From: Bacillota bacterium
GTDB lineage: Bacteria > Bacillota > Clostridia > Peptostreptococcales > Anaerovoracaceae
Direction of reading: 5' to 3'
DNA: 64,000 bases
NCBI GenBank assembly: GCA_030526355.1
Contig: JAUNDC010000008.1
Location: 37,802 to 101,801 of the forward strand
The notes beneath the pieces were generated by a model. The model made no database searches, had not been told where the DNA came from, and was given only the letters and a program-made list of their open reading frames with translations. The translations under genes and the position numbers were made by a program. The first letter of the stretch is position 1, and each line of letters begins with the position of its first letter. Of the stretch, positions 1 through 8,241 are shown one piece after another.

Positions 1-386
1 CACCATTAAAGAGTTCAGCGTCTATGATAGATCTGCTGAAAAGACCTGAAATAACATATGATGATACTGCAGCTGTTGATGATGAAAGACCTGCACTTTC
101 CCGCCATCAGAAAACTATGATGGAGGTTCAGATAAAATATGAAGGATATATTGGCAAGCAGCTTCAGCAGATTAATAAATTCAAAAAACTCGAGGACAAA
201 ACGCTGTCACAGGATTTTGATTATGATTCTGTTGAAGGGCTGCGAATTGAAGCTCGTCAGAAGCTTAACTTGTTTAAACCTGTTTCTGTTGGGCAGGCAT
301 CAAGGATATCCGGAGTATCTCCGGCTGATATAAATGTATTGCTGATACATCTCGAAAAAATGAGGAGAAACAGAAAAGTAAAATAA
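1..386 (+). CDS. mnmG: MnmG (GidA) tRNA modification enzyme, C-terminal part
   Basis: Only the 3' end is present; the frame is open from the left edge (first full codon at base 3), giving about 127 residues of a protein usually near 630. MnmG is the FAD-dependent partner of MnmE and installs the carboxymethylaminomethyl group on wobble uridine of certain tRNAs. Seen: the helical C-terminal region with LLKRPEI near base 40 and [17 protein letters not shown] before the stop, typical of the MnmE-interacting tail. Context supports it: rsmG starts one base after the stop and parAB follows, the classic order beside the Firmicutes origin. The N-terminal FAD-binding part lies outside the window. Confidence 0.93.
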   Translation, partial: PLKSSASMIDLLKRPEITYDDTAAVDDERPALSRHQKTMMEVQIKYEGYIGKQLQQINKFKKLEDKTLSQDFDYDSVEGLRIEARQKLNLFKPVSVGQASRISGVSPADINVLLIHLEKMRRNRKVK

Positions 387-387
387 T

Positions 388-1098
388 ATGAATATTTTAA
401 GAGATATTTTTAATAAAATGAATATTCCCTTTGATGATGATAAAGCTGAGAAATTTCAGGGGTATATGGAGGAAATACTTGAAAGAAATAAATTTATTAA
501 CCTGACAGCTATTACTGACAGAGATCAGTTTATACGAAAGCATTATGCTGATTCATTGCTTTGCTGCCAATCTGATGAGTTTCTCGATACAGAAGATATT
601 ATAGATGTAGGTACAGGTGGGGGATTTCCCGGAATTCCTCTGGCGATAGCTTTTCCTGATAAGAATTTTGTACTTATAGATTCACTTAACAAACGTATCA
701 GAATTATAAATGAAATCTGTGGGATGCTTGATATACGTAATGTCACCGCTGTTCATGGAAGAGCGGAGGAGCTGGCAAGAAAAAAAGATATGCGTGAGCA
801 ATTCGATGCTTGTGTTTCGAGAGCTGTTGCTAATATGAGTACCCTCGCTGAATATTGCATCCCATTTGTAAAACCTGGTGGTACATTTATAGCTTATAAA
901 GGACCGGAATGCAGCAAGGAGCTTGAAGAGGCACGTAATGCCATTAGTGTTCTAGGAGGTAATATCAGCAGAATAGAAAAACCTGTATTTGATGAGCTTC
1001 CATTTGAACATACATTAATATATATAACAAAGATTGAAAATACAAAGTCGAAATATCCGAGAAAATCGGGAACTCCGTCAAAAGAGCCTATTAAATAA
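388..1098 (+). CDS. rsmG: 16S rRNA (guanine-N7) methyltransferase RsmG (GidB)
   Basis: A 236-residue protein of normal family length. RsmG uses S-adenosylmethionine to methylate N7 of a guanine in the 530 loop of 16S rRNA. Seen: the SAM-binding motif IDVGTGGGFPGIPLAI near residue 71, the acidic strand-2 end (VLIDS) about 20 residues later, and the RAVANMSTLAEYCIPFVKPG segment typical of GidB. It starts one base after the mnmG stop, so the two are translationally coupled. Its last codons run into an intrinsic terminator. In several bacteria loss of RsmG gives low-level streptomycin resistance; that is family knowledge. Confidence 0.95.
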   Translation: MNILRDIFNKMNIPFDDDKAEKFQGYMEEILERNKFINLTAITDRDQFIRKHYADSLLCCQSDEFLDTEDIIDVGTGGGFPGIPLAIAFPDKNFVLIDSLNKRIRIINEICGMLDIRNVTAVHGRAEELARKKDMREQFDACVSRAVANMSTLAEYCIPFVKPGGTFIAYKGPECSKELEEARNAISVLGGNISRIEKPVFDELPFEHTLIYITKIENTKSKYPRKSGTPSKEPIK

Positions 1099-1118
1099 CG
1101 AAAATAGGCTCTTTTTGT
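1081..1118 (+). terminator. Intrinsic terminator overlapping the end of rsmG
   Basis: AAAGAGCCTATT pairs with AATAGGCTCTTT, followed by a T-rich run. The left arm contains the last codons and stop of rsmG (stop at 1096-1098), so the coding end doubles as terminator stem and closes the mnmG-rsmG transcript. Confidence 0.88.
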
Positions 1119-1185
1119 TTATTAAATATACTTCTTTTGATGTGTACATGCTGTTAATATGTATTCATGGAGGAGGAATAGGTAT

Positions 1186-1968
1186 ATGTTTAGTAAAAAA
1201 ACTACTGAGATCCCTGTCAATATGATCAGGGCCAATAAGCAGCAGCCGAGAAGTGTTTTCGCAGAAGAACAGCTGATAGAGCTTAGAGATTCCATAAAGG
1301 AATTTGGTATACTTCAGCCTCTTATTCTCAGAAGGGAAGCAATAGGTGAATACATGCTGATTGCAGGAGAGAGGAGACTGAGGGCTGCAATACTAGCAGG
1401 TCTTGACAAAGTTCCGGCTATAATCAGAGATGCAACTGAGGAGGAGGCCGGAATGATAGCTCTTGTTGAGAATATCCAGAGGGAAAATCTGGGATACATA
1501 GAAGAGGCAAAAGCATATAAATGCCTTATGGAAAAATACGGTTTCAGTCAGCTTGAGCTTTCTGAAAGAATAGGGAAGAATCAGTCGACTATATCCAATA
1601 AAATCCGTATACTTAACCTGCCTGAGGATATTCAGGAATTACTGGTAGACAACAAGCTGACAGAACGTCATGCCAGAGCGTTGCTCAAAATTGATAATGA
1701 TTCTATAAGACGTGTTATTATCAATAAGGTAATAAAAAATAATCTTAATGTAAAACAGACTGAAAAGCTTGTTGATGAGTATATTTCGAGAAAAGAACAA
1801 AAGGAAAAGGAAAATAATAAAATAAGGCATATAAGCTATAAGCTTTACCTTAATACTTTAAGAAAAACATTTGACGACATGGCTCTTAAGGAAAAAGGAG
1901 CTACATTTGAACAGGAAGATCTGGGTGATAATCTTAAAGTGATAATCACAATACCTATCTGTCAATAA
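1186..1968 (+). CDS. noc: ParB/Noc-family DNA-binding protein, probable nucleoid occlusion factor
   Basis: A 260-residue ParB-like protein. The start at 1186 (MFSKKTTEIP) is chosen over the upstream ATG at 1159 because AGGAGGA at 1171-1177 sits 8 bases before it. Seen: ParB-type N-terminal domain with QPLILRR, the arginine-rich AGERRLRAA box and the ENIQRENLGYIEEAKAY segment, then a helix-turn-helix (SERIGKNQSTISNKIRIL). A second ParB (Spo0J) is encoded 2 kb downstream with ParA. The order rsmG - ParB paralogue - parA - parB matches Bacillus gidB-noc-soj-spo0J, where Noc blocks division over the nucleoid. Whether it binds its own NBS or parS cannot be told from sequence; the Noc label is positional inference. 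Confidence 0.8.
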   Translation: MFSKKTTEIPVNMIRANKQQPRSVFAEEQLIELRDSIKEFGILQPLILRREAIGEYMLIAGERRLRAAILAGLDKVPAIIRDATEEEAGMIALVENIQRENLGYIEEAKAYKCLMEKYGFSQLELSERIGKNQSTISNKIRILNLPEDIQELLVDNKLTERHARALLKIDNDSIRRVIINKVIKNNLNVKQTEKLVDEYISRKEQKEKENNKIRHISYKLYLNTLRKTFDDMALKEKGATFEQEDLGDNLKVIITIPICQ

Positions 1969-1993
1969 CATATAATCCTAAATAACTTCTTTC

Positions 1994-2038
1994 AAAAGAC
2001 AATAAATGTTCCACGTGGAACATTTATCGTCTTTTTTT
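1994..2038 (+). terminator. Intrinsic terminator containing a parS palindrome
   Basis: AAAAGAC pairs with GTCTTTT outside, and ATAAATGTTCC with GGAACATTTAT inside, separated by one A/C mismatch and capped by ACGT; seven T residues follow. The inner half is the parS site at 2007-2022. It closes the noc-like gene. Confidence 0.82.
2007..2022. promoter_or_regulatory. parS: parS centromere site
   Basis: TGTTCCACGTGGAACA is a perfect 16-bp palindrome matching the conserved ParB-binding parS sequence. It lies between the noc-like gene and parA, where ParB would nucleate and load the chromosome-segregation complex near the origin. Confidence 0.93.
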
Positions 2039-2131
2039 GTGAAATAAATGCAAAATGAGTAGTAAAAAAACTTTCATTAGTATATAATATGAAAATAGCC
2101 AGGAGCTAATTTTGTATAAGGAGGCATTAAA

Positions 2132-2905
2132 TTGGGTAAAGCAATAGCTATATTTAATCAAAAAGGCGGAGTAGGTAAGACAACTACAAATATAAATCTG
2201 GCAGCATGTCTTGCTATGAAGGGTAAAAAAATCCTTATTCTTGACATAGATCCACAGGGAAATACGACAAGTGGAGTGGGTATTTCAAAGAAGGGATTAG
2301 AGGTTACAACACATGAAATACTGATAGAAGATAGATATAATCCTGAAGAAGCAATTATTTCAACGGGAATTGAAAATCTTGATATAATGCCTGCAAGTGT
2401 GCAGCTGGCAGGTGCTGAGGTTGAACTTATTGAGCTTGCTGGAAGAGAAAAAAGGCTGAAGAGAGCCATAGATGTTCTTAAACCTAAATATGATTACATA
2501 TTTATAGATTGCCCGCCTTCACTGGGAATACTTACCATTAATTCACTTACTGCTGTAGATTCAGTTCTGATTCCAATACAGTGTGAATTCTATGCACTTG
2601 AAGGTGTAAGTCAGCTGATGAGCACTATTGATATTGTTAAAAGAAATATGAACCCTGATCTTGAAATACAGGGTGTTATTCTCAGCATGTTTGACGGCAG
2701 AACAAATCTTTCGATGCAGGTTGTTGAAGAGGTAAAGAAATACTTCAAAGAAAAGGTATATACAACGGTAATACCTAGAAATGTAAGACTTGCTGAAGCA
2801 CCAAGCCACGGAATGCCTGTAATACAATATGATCCGAGATCATCCGGTGCAATTGCATATATGGAGTTTGCAGAAGAATTCCTGAGCGATGAGGAGGAAA
2901 GGTAA
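2132..2905 (+). CDS. parA: Chromosome partitioning ATPase ParA (Soj)
   Basis: A 257-residue deviant-Walker ATPase. ParA binds DNA nonspecifically as an ATP dimer and is stimulated by ParB to move or separate origins. Seen: N-terminal KGGVGKTT (residues 11-18) with the signature first lysine, DIDPQGNTTSG near residue 40 and FIDCPPSLG near residue 125. The start is TTG at 2132, set by AAGGAGG at 2118-2124; no ATG is better placed. The stop overlaps the parB start by one base (TAATG), so the pair is translationally coupled. A -10-like TATAAT lies at 2083-2088 without a good -35. Confidence 0.96.
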   Translation: MGKAIAIFNQKGGVGKTTTNINLAACLAMKGKKILILDIDPQGNTTSGVGISKKGLEVTTHEILIEDRYNPEEAIISTGIENLDIMPASVQLAGAEVELIELAGREKRLKRAIDVLKPKYDYIFIDCPPSLGILTINSLTAVDSVLIPIQCEFYALEGVSQLMSTIDIVKRNMNPDLEIQGVILSMFDGRTNLSMQVVEEVKKYFKEKVYTTVIPRNVRLAEAPSHGMPVIQYDPRSSGAIAYMEFAEEFLSDEEER

Positions 2906-3846
2906 TGGCAGCATCTAAGAAAGCAAGAGGTTTGGGAAAGGGACTTGATGCATTGTTTGGGGATGCTGAAGTTTCTTTGCAGACAAAAAGTGATGATAAG
3001 GATAAAACAATATCTGGTAAATCAGAAAGCAATTCCGGCGATAAGACAACTAAATCGGAACCGGGCAGCGGCATTGACTATATAGATATAAATGATATCA
3101 AACCAAACTCTAATCAGCCCAGAAAAGTATTCGATGAAGAAAAGCTGGAGGAACTGGCAGCTTCAATCAGAGAGCATGGACTTATTCAGCCGATAGTGCT
3201 GAGAAAAGTAGAAAAGGGATATGAAATAGTTGCCGGTGAGAGAAGATGGAGAGCAGCGAGAAAGACAGGTATCAAGGAAGTTCCATGTATAATTAAGGAG
3301 CTTACAGATGAAGAAAATATGCTGCTGGCAATTATAGAAAACATGCAGCGTGAGGATCTTAATCCTATAGAGGAAGCTGAAGGTATAAGACAGATGATTG
3401 ACACATATGGTCTTACCCAGGAGCAGATCTCAAAGAGTGTTGGAAAAAGCAGACCATATATAGCTAACAGCCTGAGACTTCTCAAGCTTCCGGATGCAGT
3501 AAGGAAGTATGTGGAGGATGGAAGTCTTTCGACAGGTCATGCCAAAGCTATAGCTGCAGTTGCAGATGAGAAGCATCAGCTGAAGCTGGCAGAGGAAGCT
3601 GTAAAAAAAGGTTTATCTGTAAGACAGCTGGAGAAGCTGGCAAAAGAGGATAAAACAGGAGCAAGGCCAAAGAGCAGAGTTAAAAATAAAACAGCAGATG
3701 TAAAGAGAGTAGAAGAAGATCTCAGAAGTGCACTTGGTACCAAAGTTAACCTGAATCAGAAGGGTAAAAAGGGTATAATAGAAATTGAATTCTACAGTAA
3801 GGATGAGCTGGAAAGACTCATAGAACTACTCAGAAATCTTAGCTAG
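2905..3846 (+). CDS. parB: Chromosome partitioning protein ParB (Spo0J)
   Basis: A 313-residue ParB. It binds parS, clamps and spreads along DNA using CTP, and stimulates ParA. Seen: basic lysine-rich N-terminus that could contact ParA (KKARGLGKGLDALFG), a charged linker, the ParB core with QPIVLRK, the arginine-rich AGERRWRAA box (CTP binding) and ENMQREDLNPIEEAEG, a helix-turn-helix (SKSVGKSRPYIANSLRLL) and a C-terminal dimerisation segment. It is coupled to parA. Candidate parS sites lie on both sides of parAB (2007 and 3855). Confidence 0.95.
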   Translation: MAASKKARGLGKGLDALFGDAEVSLQTKSDDKDKTISGKSESNSGDKTTKSEPGSGIDYIDINDIKPNSNQPRKVFDEEKLEELAASIREHGLIQPIVLRKVEKGYEIVAGERRWRAARKTGIKEVPCIIKELTDEENMLLAIIENMQREDLNPIEEAEGIRQMIDTYGLTQEQISKSVGKSRPYIANSLRLLKLPDAVRKYVEDGSLSTGHAKAIAAVADEKHQLKLAEEAVKKGLSVRQLEKLAKEDKTGARPKSRVKNKTADVKRVEEDLRSALGTKVNLNQKGKKGIIEIEFYSKDELERLIELLRNLS

Positions 3847-3854
3847 CAGGCTTA

Positions 3855-3870
3855 TGTTCCATGTGGAACA
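3855..3870. promoter_or_regulatory. parS-like site with one central change
   Basis: TGTTCCATGTGGAACA differs from the palindrome at 2007-2022 by a single C-to-T at the centre. It starts 9 bases after the parB stop. The extended arms (TATGTTCC and GGAACATA) could also form a hairpin, but no T-run follows, so it is not a good terminator. Confidence 0.7.
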
Positions 3871-3894
3871 TATAGCTTAAACGGTGAAAAATCA

Positions 3895-4410
3895 ATGAAT
3901 AATAATGATCTTAATATAATTCTCAAAGAGGTTACAGAAGAGGCACGGGAACTAGGTATTCCAGTGCCTTTTAATATATATCCCCAAATATCGATAAACG
4001 GGAGACCAAGAAAAAGGTATGGCTGCTGCAGGAGGGACGGCGGTCAATTTGTCATAGAAATAAGCCAATTCGTACTGCAGTGCGAAGCCGATAAGGTGCG
4101 CCAGGTTGTAGCTCATGAGGTATTGCATACATGTTCGGGATGTTATGACCACGGAGCCGTATGGAAAAAGTATGCTGACATGATGAACGAAGCATATGGT
4201 TATAACATAAGACGAACTACATCCAGAGAGGAAATGGGGCTGGAACCGGAAGCGAAAAATGAACAGAATATAAAATACGTTATTAAATGCAGAAACTGCG
4301 GCAGGGAATATCCAAGGCGGAAATTTACATGCGTAATGAAAAAAATCAAAGCATACAGATGCAGCTGCGGAGGAGAACTGTATGTTATAGATAAGAGTAA
4401 AAATAAATAG
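3895..4410 (+). CDS. SprT-like zinc metalloprotease-family protein
   Basis: A 171-residue protein with a SprT-like domain. Seen: the zincin motif HEVLHTCSGC near residue 73, a third candidate zinc ligand in the following YDHGAVWKKY segment, and a C-terminal zinc ribbon (CRNCGREY and CSCGG, roughly residues 128-160). SprT-like proteins are related to eukaryotic SPRTN, which digests DNA-protein crosslinks; the bacterial members are poorly characterised and a protease role is inference. The start at 3895 has no strong Shine-Dalgarno (only ACGGTG about 10 bases upstream), so initiation may be weak. It stands alone between parB and the hut operon. Confidence 0.82.
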   Translation: MNNNDLNIILKEVTEEARELGIPVPFNIYPQISINGRPRKRYGCCRRDGGQFVIEISQFVLQCEADKVRQVVAHEVLHTCSGCYDHGAVWKKYADMMNEAYGYNIRRTTSREEMGLEPEAKNEQNIKYVIKCRNCGREYPRRKFTCVMKKIKAYRCSCGGELYVIDKSKNK

Positions 4411-4513
4411 ATAGGAGAAATCTGCGAAAAAACTAAGTAATAAATATACATATTAAAGCATTAATTAGTTAAAGCGTGACCGCGTCAGAGTGTTGGCAAT
4501 TTTCAAAAAATAG

Positions 4514-4553
4514 TGGTAAATTTCAATATATTCTTGTATAATTAGTGATACAA
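4514..4553 (+). promoter_or_regulatory. Probable hut promoter with overlapping inverted repeat
   Basis: A perfect -10 TATAAT lies at 4537-4542 with only a weak -35 (TGGTAA, 4514-4519, 17-bp spacer), as in activated or repressed promoters. The -10 is embedded in TTGTAT-N8-ATACAA (4534-4553), resembling the ATTGTATACAAT element at 12747. The rest of 4411-4656 is AT-rich and holds nothing else I can name. The leader to hutH would be about 110 bases. Confidence 0.5.
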
Positions 4554-4656
4554 ATGTAATTAAAAGTGTATTGTAATAAATATGTAAAATAATGCATAAA
4601 TATGAGGAATTAAGAGAATAATGAGAACCATTTATTTTCAGAAAAGGAGAAATGCC

Positions 4657-6183
4657 ATGGCTATTATGATCAATGGAAAAGACCTTACTGTAGAACAGGT
4701 GATAAGAGTCTGCAGGCACGGGGAAAAGGTGGAGATCACCGAGGATGCGCAGAAAGCTGTTAAAAAGGCCAGAGATTATGTTGACAAAAAGCTGGATGAA
4801 GGTGCAATCATATATGGTCTTACCACCGGCTTCGGTAAATTTTCCGATACGTTCGTATCGGCAGATGAGACAGCACAGCTGCAGAGAAATCTTATAATAA
4901 GCCATACATGTGCAATGGGTAATCCACTGCCGGTGCATGTTGTCAGAGCAATAATGCTTCTCAGATGCAATGCACTTTCAAGAGGAAATTCAGGAATCAG
5001 ACCTGGAACGCTTAACACACTGCTTGAAATGCTCAATAAGGGAGTTCATCCGCAGATTCCTGAGAAAGGCTCCCTGGGCGCCAGTGGAGATCTGGCACCT
5101 CTGTCCCACATGGTACTGACTATGATAGGTGAAGGTGAAGCTGAATACCAGGGTGAAGTGATGCCGGCAGCAGAAGCGATGGCGAAAGCAGGAATACCTG
5201 TAATTGAGCTTGCAGCCAAGGAAGGACTTGCACTTATCAACGGAACTCAGGTGATGACAGCTATAGGCATCAATGCACTGTATGATACGATGAATCTGGC
5301 AAAAACAGCCGATATCGCAGCAGCCATGACAGCAGAAGCTCTTAATGGAATAAAAAAAGCATACGATCCTAAGGTTCATGAGGTAAGAGGTCATCAGGGA
5401 CAGATGGATGCGGCTGCCAACCTGAGAACGCTGCTGGAAGGCAGTGACAATGCCCATATGATAAATCCGAACAAGGTTCAGGATCCGTATTCTCTCAGAT
5501 GTGTTCCACAGGTTCACGGAGCATCGAGAGACGCAATCAAATATGTATATGATGCAGTAAGCAGAGAAATAAACGCCGTAACTGACAATCCGCTCATTTT
5601 CCCTGACGAGGATGAGGTGATATCAGGAGGAAATTTCCATGGACAGCCGATGGCACTGGCGTTTGATTTTCTCAAGCTGGCAGCATCAGAATATGCCAAT
5701 ATTTCAGAGAGAAGAAGTGAAAGACTTATAAATCCACAGCTCTCTGAGGGGCTTGAGCCGTTTCTCACAAAGCATGGCGGTGTGTGCTCAGGCTTCATGA
5801 TCGCTCAGTATGCGGCAGCTTCGATGGTATCCGAAAACAAAATATACGCACATCCGGCATGTGTAGATTCCATACCATCATCGGGAAATCAGGAAGATCA
5901 TGTAAGCATGGGAACAACTGCTGCCAGAACAGCAGCAATGATAGTGGACAATGCACAGAAGGTGCTGGGAATAGAACTGTTTGCAGCTTCACAGGCAATA
6001 TGGCTCAGAGGAGAAAAGGGACTTGCGCCGGCAACACAGGCTGTATATGATTTCATCAGAGAATCTGTAGATCCGGTGGATGAAGATGTTGTAATGCATT
6101 TCGAGCTGAAGAAGTTCGATGAAATGATAAAATCAAACAGAATAGTAGAAGTGGCTGAGAAAGCAGTCGGTCAGCTCAGATAA
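4657..6183 (+). CDS. hutH: Histidine ammonia-lyase
   Basis: A 508-residue enzyme that deaminates L-histidine to trans-urocanate and ammonia, the first step of histidine breakdown. Seen: the Ala-Ser-Gly triad that cyclises into the MIO electrophile in GSLGASGDLAPLSH (near residue 142), ITDNPLIF and the histidine-rich GNFHGQPMALAFD segment typical of the family. The start at 4657 is chosen over an in-frame ATG at 4621 because AAAGGAGA at 4643-4650 is spaced correctly. It is first of five genes converting histidine to glutamate. Phenylalanine and tyrosine ammonia-lyases share the fold, but the hut neighbours settle the substrate. Confidence 0.97.
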   Translation: MAIMINGKDLTVEQVIRVCRHGEKVEITEDAQKAVKKARDYVDKKLDEGAIIYGLTTGFGKFSDTFVSADETAQLQRNLIISHTCAMGNPLPVHVVRAIMLLRCNALSRGNSGIRPGTLNTLLEMLNKGVHPQIPEKGSLGASGDLAPLSHMVLTMIGEGEAEYQGEVMPAAEAMAKAGIPVIELAAKEGLALINGTQVMTAIGINALYDTMNLAKTADIAAAMTAEALNGIKKAYDPKVHEVRGHQGQMDAAANLRTLLEGSDNAHMINPNKVQDPYSLRCVPQVHGASRDAIKYVYDAVSREINAVTDNPLIFPDEDEVISGGNFHGQPMALAFDFLKLAASEYANISERRSERLINPQLSEGLEPFLTKHGGVCSGFMIAQYAAASMVSENKIYAHPACVDSIPSSGNQEDHVSMGTTAARTAAMIVDNAQKVLGIELFAASQAIWLRGEKGLAPATQAVYDFIRESVDPVDEDVVMHFELKKFDEMIKSNRIVEVAEKAVGQLR

Positions 6184-6202
6184 TGAATAAGGAGGAATCG
6201 CA

Positions 6203-8227
6203 ATGCTGGACAATAAAGCAATATCAAAGGCAATGACTATTAAACTGGATAATCAGCTTCCTGAATATCCGAAGTTTGCAGAAGGAGTAAGAAGGGCTCC
6301 TGACAGAGGATTCAGACTTACTAAGGACCAGACAAAGATTGCACTTAAGAATGCTCTAAGATATGTTCCGGAGGAACTGCATGAAACTCTGGCACCTGAA
6401 TTTATGGAGGAGCTCAAAAATTACGGCAGAGTATATGCCTACAGATACAGACCTGAAGGGAGAATATACGGCAAGCCTATTGATGAATACAAGGGAAACT
6501 GCATAGAAGGCAAGGCTTTCCAGGTTATGATAGACAACAATCTTGATTTTGAAATTGCACTGTATCCATATGAGCTGGTTACATACGGAGAAACAGGTCA
6601 GCCATGTCAGAACTGGCTTCAGTACAGACTTATCAAGAAGTATCTGGAGGAGTTGACTCAGGATCAGACTCTTGTCATCGAATCAGGACATCCGCTGGGA
6701 CTTTTCCCATCCAAGCCTGAAGCGCCGAGAGTAGTTATAACCAATGCTCTCATGGTAGGCATGTTTGATAATCTGGAGGACTGGGAAGTAGCCGAGGAAA
6801 TGGGAGTTGCCAATTACGGTCAGATGACAGCAGGTGGCTGGATGTACATAGGACCTCAGGGTATCGTTCACGGAACCTTCAATACAATTCTTAATGCAGG
6901 AAGAAAATATCTGGGAGTACCTGAGCAGGGCGATCTGGCAGGCTATACCTTCGTATCTTCAGGTCTTGGCGGAATGAGCGGAGCACAGCCGAAGGCAGCC
7001 AACATCGCCAATGCAGTAGGCATCTTCGCTGAAGTCGACAAATCAAGAATAGAAACAAGACATAATCAGGGATGGGTGGATATGATCTGCACAGATCTTG
7101 ATGAAGTGTTCAGAATAGCCAAGGAGAAGCTGGCAGCTAAAGAAAGCATTTCAATAGCTTACTGGGGAAATATAGTAGATCTGCTGGAAGCGGCTGTAGA
7201 GAAGGATTTCCATATAGATCTTCTCTCAGACCAGACATCATGCCACAATGTATATAATGGAGGCTACTGTCCTGTAGGGCTCACTTTCCAGAAGAGAACG
7301 GAGATGCTTCACAAGGATAGAGAAATGTTCAAGGAGATGGTCGACCATTCACTGAGGAGACATTATGAAGCCATCAGAAAGCTGACGGAAAAGGGCACGT
7401 ACTTCTTTGATTACGGCAATTCCTTCATGAAGGCCATGTATGATGCAGGCGTCAAGGAGATTTCAAAGAATGGTTATGATGAAAAGGATGGATTCATCTG
7501 GCCGTCTTACGTTGAGGATATCATGGGACCTATGCTGTTCGATTACGGCTATGGACCTTTCAGATGGGTATGCCTCTCAGGAAAGCCTGAAGATCTTGAT
7601 GCTACAGATAAGGCAGCTATGGACTGCATAGATCCGAACAGAAGGTTCCAGGACAGAGATAACTGGGTATGGATAAGAGATGCCAAGAAAAACAAGCTTG
7701 TTGTCGGCACTCAGGCCAGAATACTCTATCAGGACGCAGAGGGCAGAACAAGAATCGCTCTCAAGTTCAACGAGCTTGTAAGGGAAGGCAAAATAGGTCC
7801 TGTAATGCTGGGAAGAGACCATCATGATGTCAGCGGTACAGATTCACCATTCAGAGAAACCGCCAATATCAAGGACGGAAGTAATGTAATGGCGGACATG
7901 GCAGTACAGTGCTTCGCAGGTAATGCAGCCAGAGGCATGAGCCTGTGCGCTTTACATAACGGCGGCGGAGTAGGAATAGGCAAGGCTGTTAACGGAGGCT
8001 TCGGTCTTGTACTTGACGGAAGTGAAAGAATAGACAATATTATCAAATCGGCTATGATGTGGGACGTAATGGGCGGCGTTGCCAGAAGAAACTGGGCAAG
8101 AAACGAGAACGCTCTGGAAACATCCGTAGCATACAACAAAAACTACGAAGGACAGGGACACATAACTATTCCGTTCGTGGCAGACGATGCGCTGGTTGAT
8201 GAAGTTGTATCAAAATATGTGAAATAA
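6203..8227 (+). CDS. hutU: Urocanate hydratase
   Basis: A 674-residue urocanase, which uses tightly bound NAD+ to hydrate urocanate to 4-imidazolone-5-propionate. It is longer than the about 555-residue Pseudomonas/Bacillus enzymes and matches the long form seen in Clostridia and Bacteroidetes. Seen: GQMTAGGWMYIGPQGIVHGT (near residue 210), SGLGGMSGAQPKAA, the DQTSCHNVYNGGYCPVG segment with the urocanase cysteine, and a glycine-rich ALHNGGGVGIGKAVNGG near the end. AAGGAGGAATCGCA precedes the ATG and the gene lies 19 bases after hutH, so it is in the same operon. Confidence 0.96.
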   Translation: MLDNKAISKAMTIKLDNQLPEYPKFAEGVRRAPDRGFRLTKDQTKIALKNALRYVPEELHETLAPEFMEELKNYGRVYAYRYRPEGRIYGKPIDEYKGNCIEGKAFQVMIDNNLDFEIALYPYELVTYGETGQPCQNWLQYRLIKKYLEELTQDQTLVIESGHPLGLFPSKPEAPRVVITNALMVGMFDNLEDWEVAEEMGVANYGQMTAGGWMYIGPQGIVHGTFNTILNAGRKYLGVPEQGDLAGYTFVSSGLGGMSGAQPKAANIANAVGIFAEVDKSRIETRHNQGWVDMICTDLDEVFRIAKEKLAAKESISIAYWGNIVDLLEAAVEKDFHIDLLSDQTSCHNVYNGGYCPVGLTFQKRTEMLHKDREMFKEMVDHSLRRHYEAIRKLTEKGTYFFDYGNSFMKAMYDAGVKEISKNGYDEKDGFIWPSYVEDIMGPMLFDYGYGPFRWVCLSGKPEDLDATDKAAMDCIDPNRRFQDRDNWVWIRDAKKNKLVVGTQARILYQDAEGRTRIALKFNELVREGKIGPVMLGRDHHDVSGTDSPFRETANIKDGSNVMADMAVQCFAGNAARGMSLCALHNGGGVGIGKAVNGGFGLVLDGSERIDNIIKSAMMWDVMGGVARRNWARNENALETSVAYNKNYEGQGHITIPFVADDALVDEVVSKYVK

Positions 8228-8241
8228 ACAAGGGGAAAATC

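Noticed and set aside
4493..4520. TTGGCA with GTAAAT as alternative hut promoter, or as a sigma-54 -24 element
   Set aside because: The -10 match is poor and there is no GC at the required -12 spacing; the perfect TATAAT at 4537 is a better candidate.
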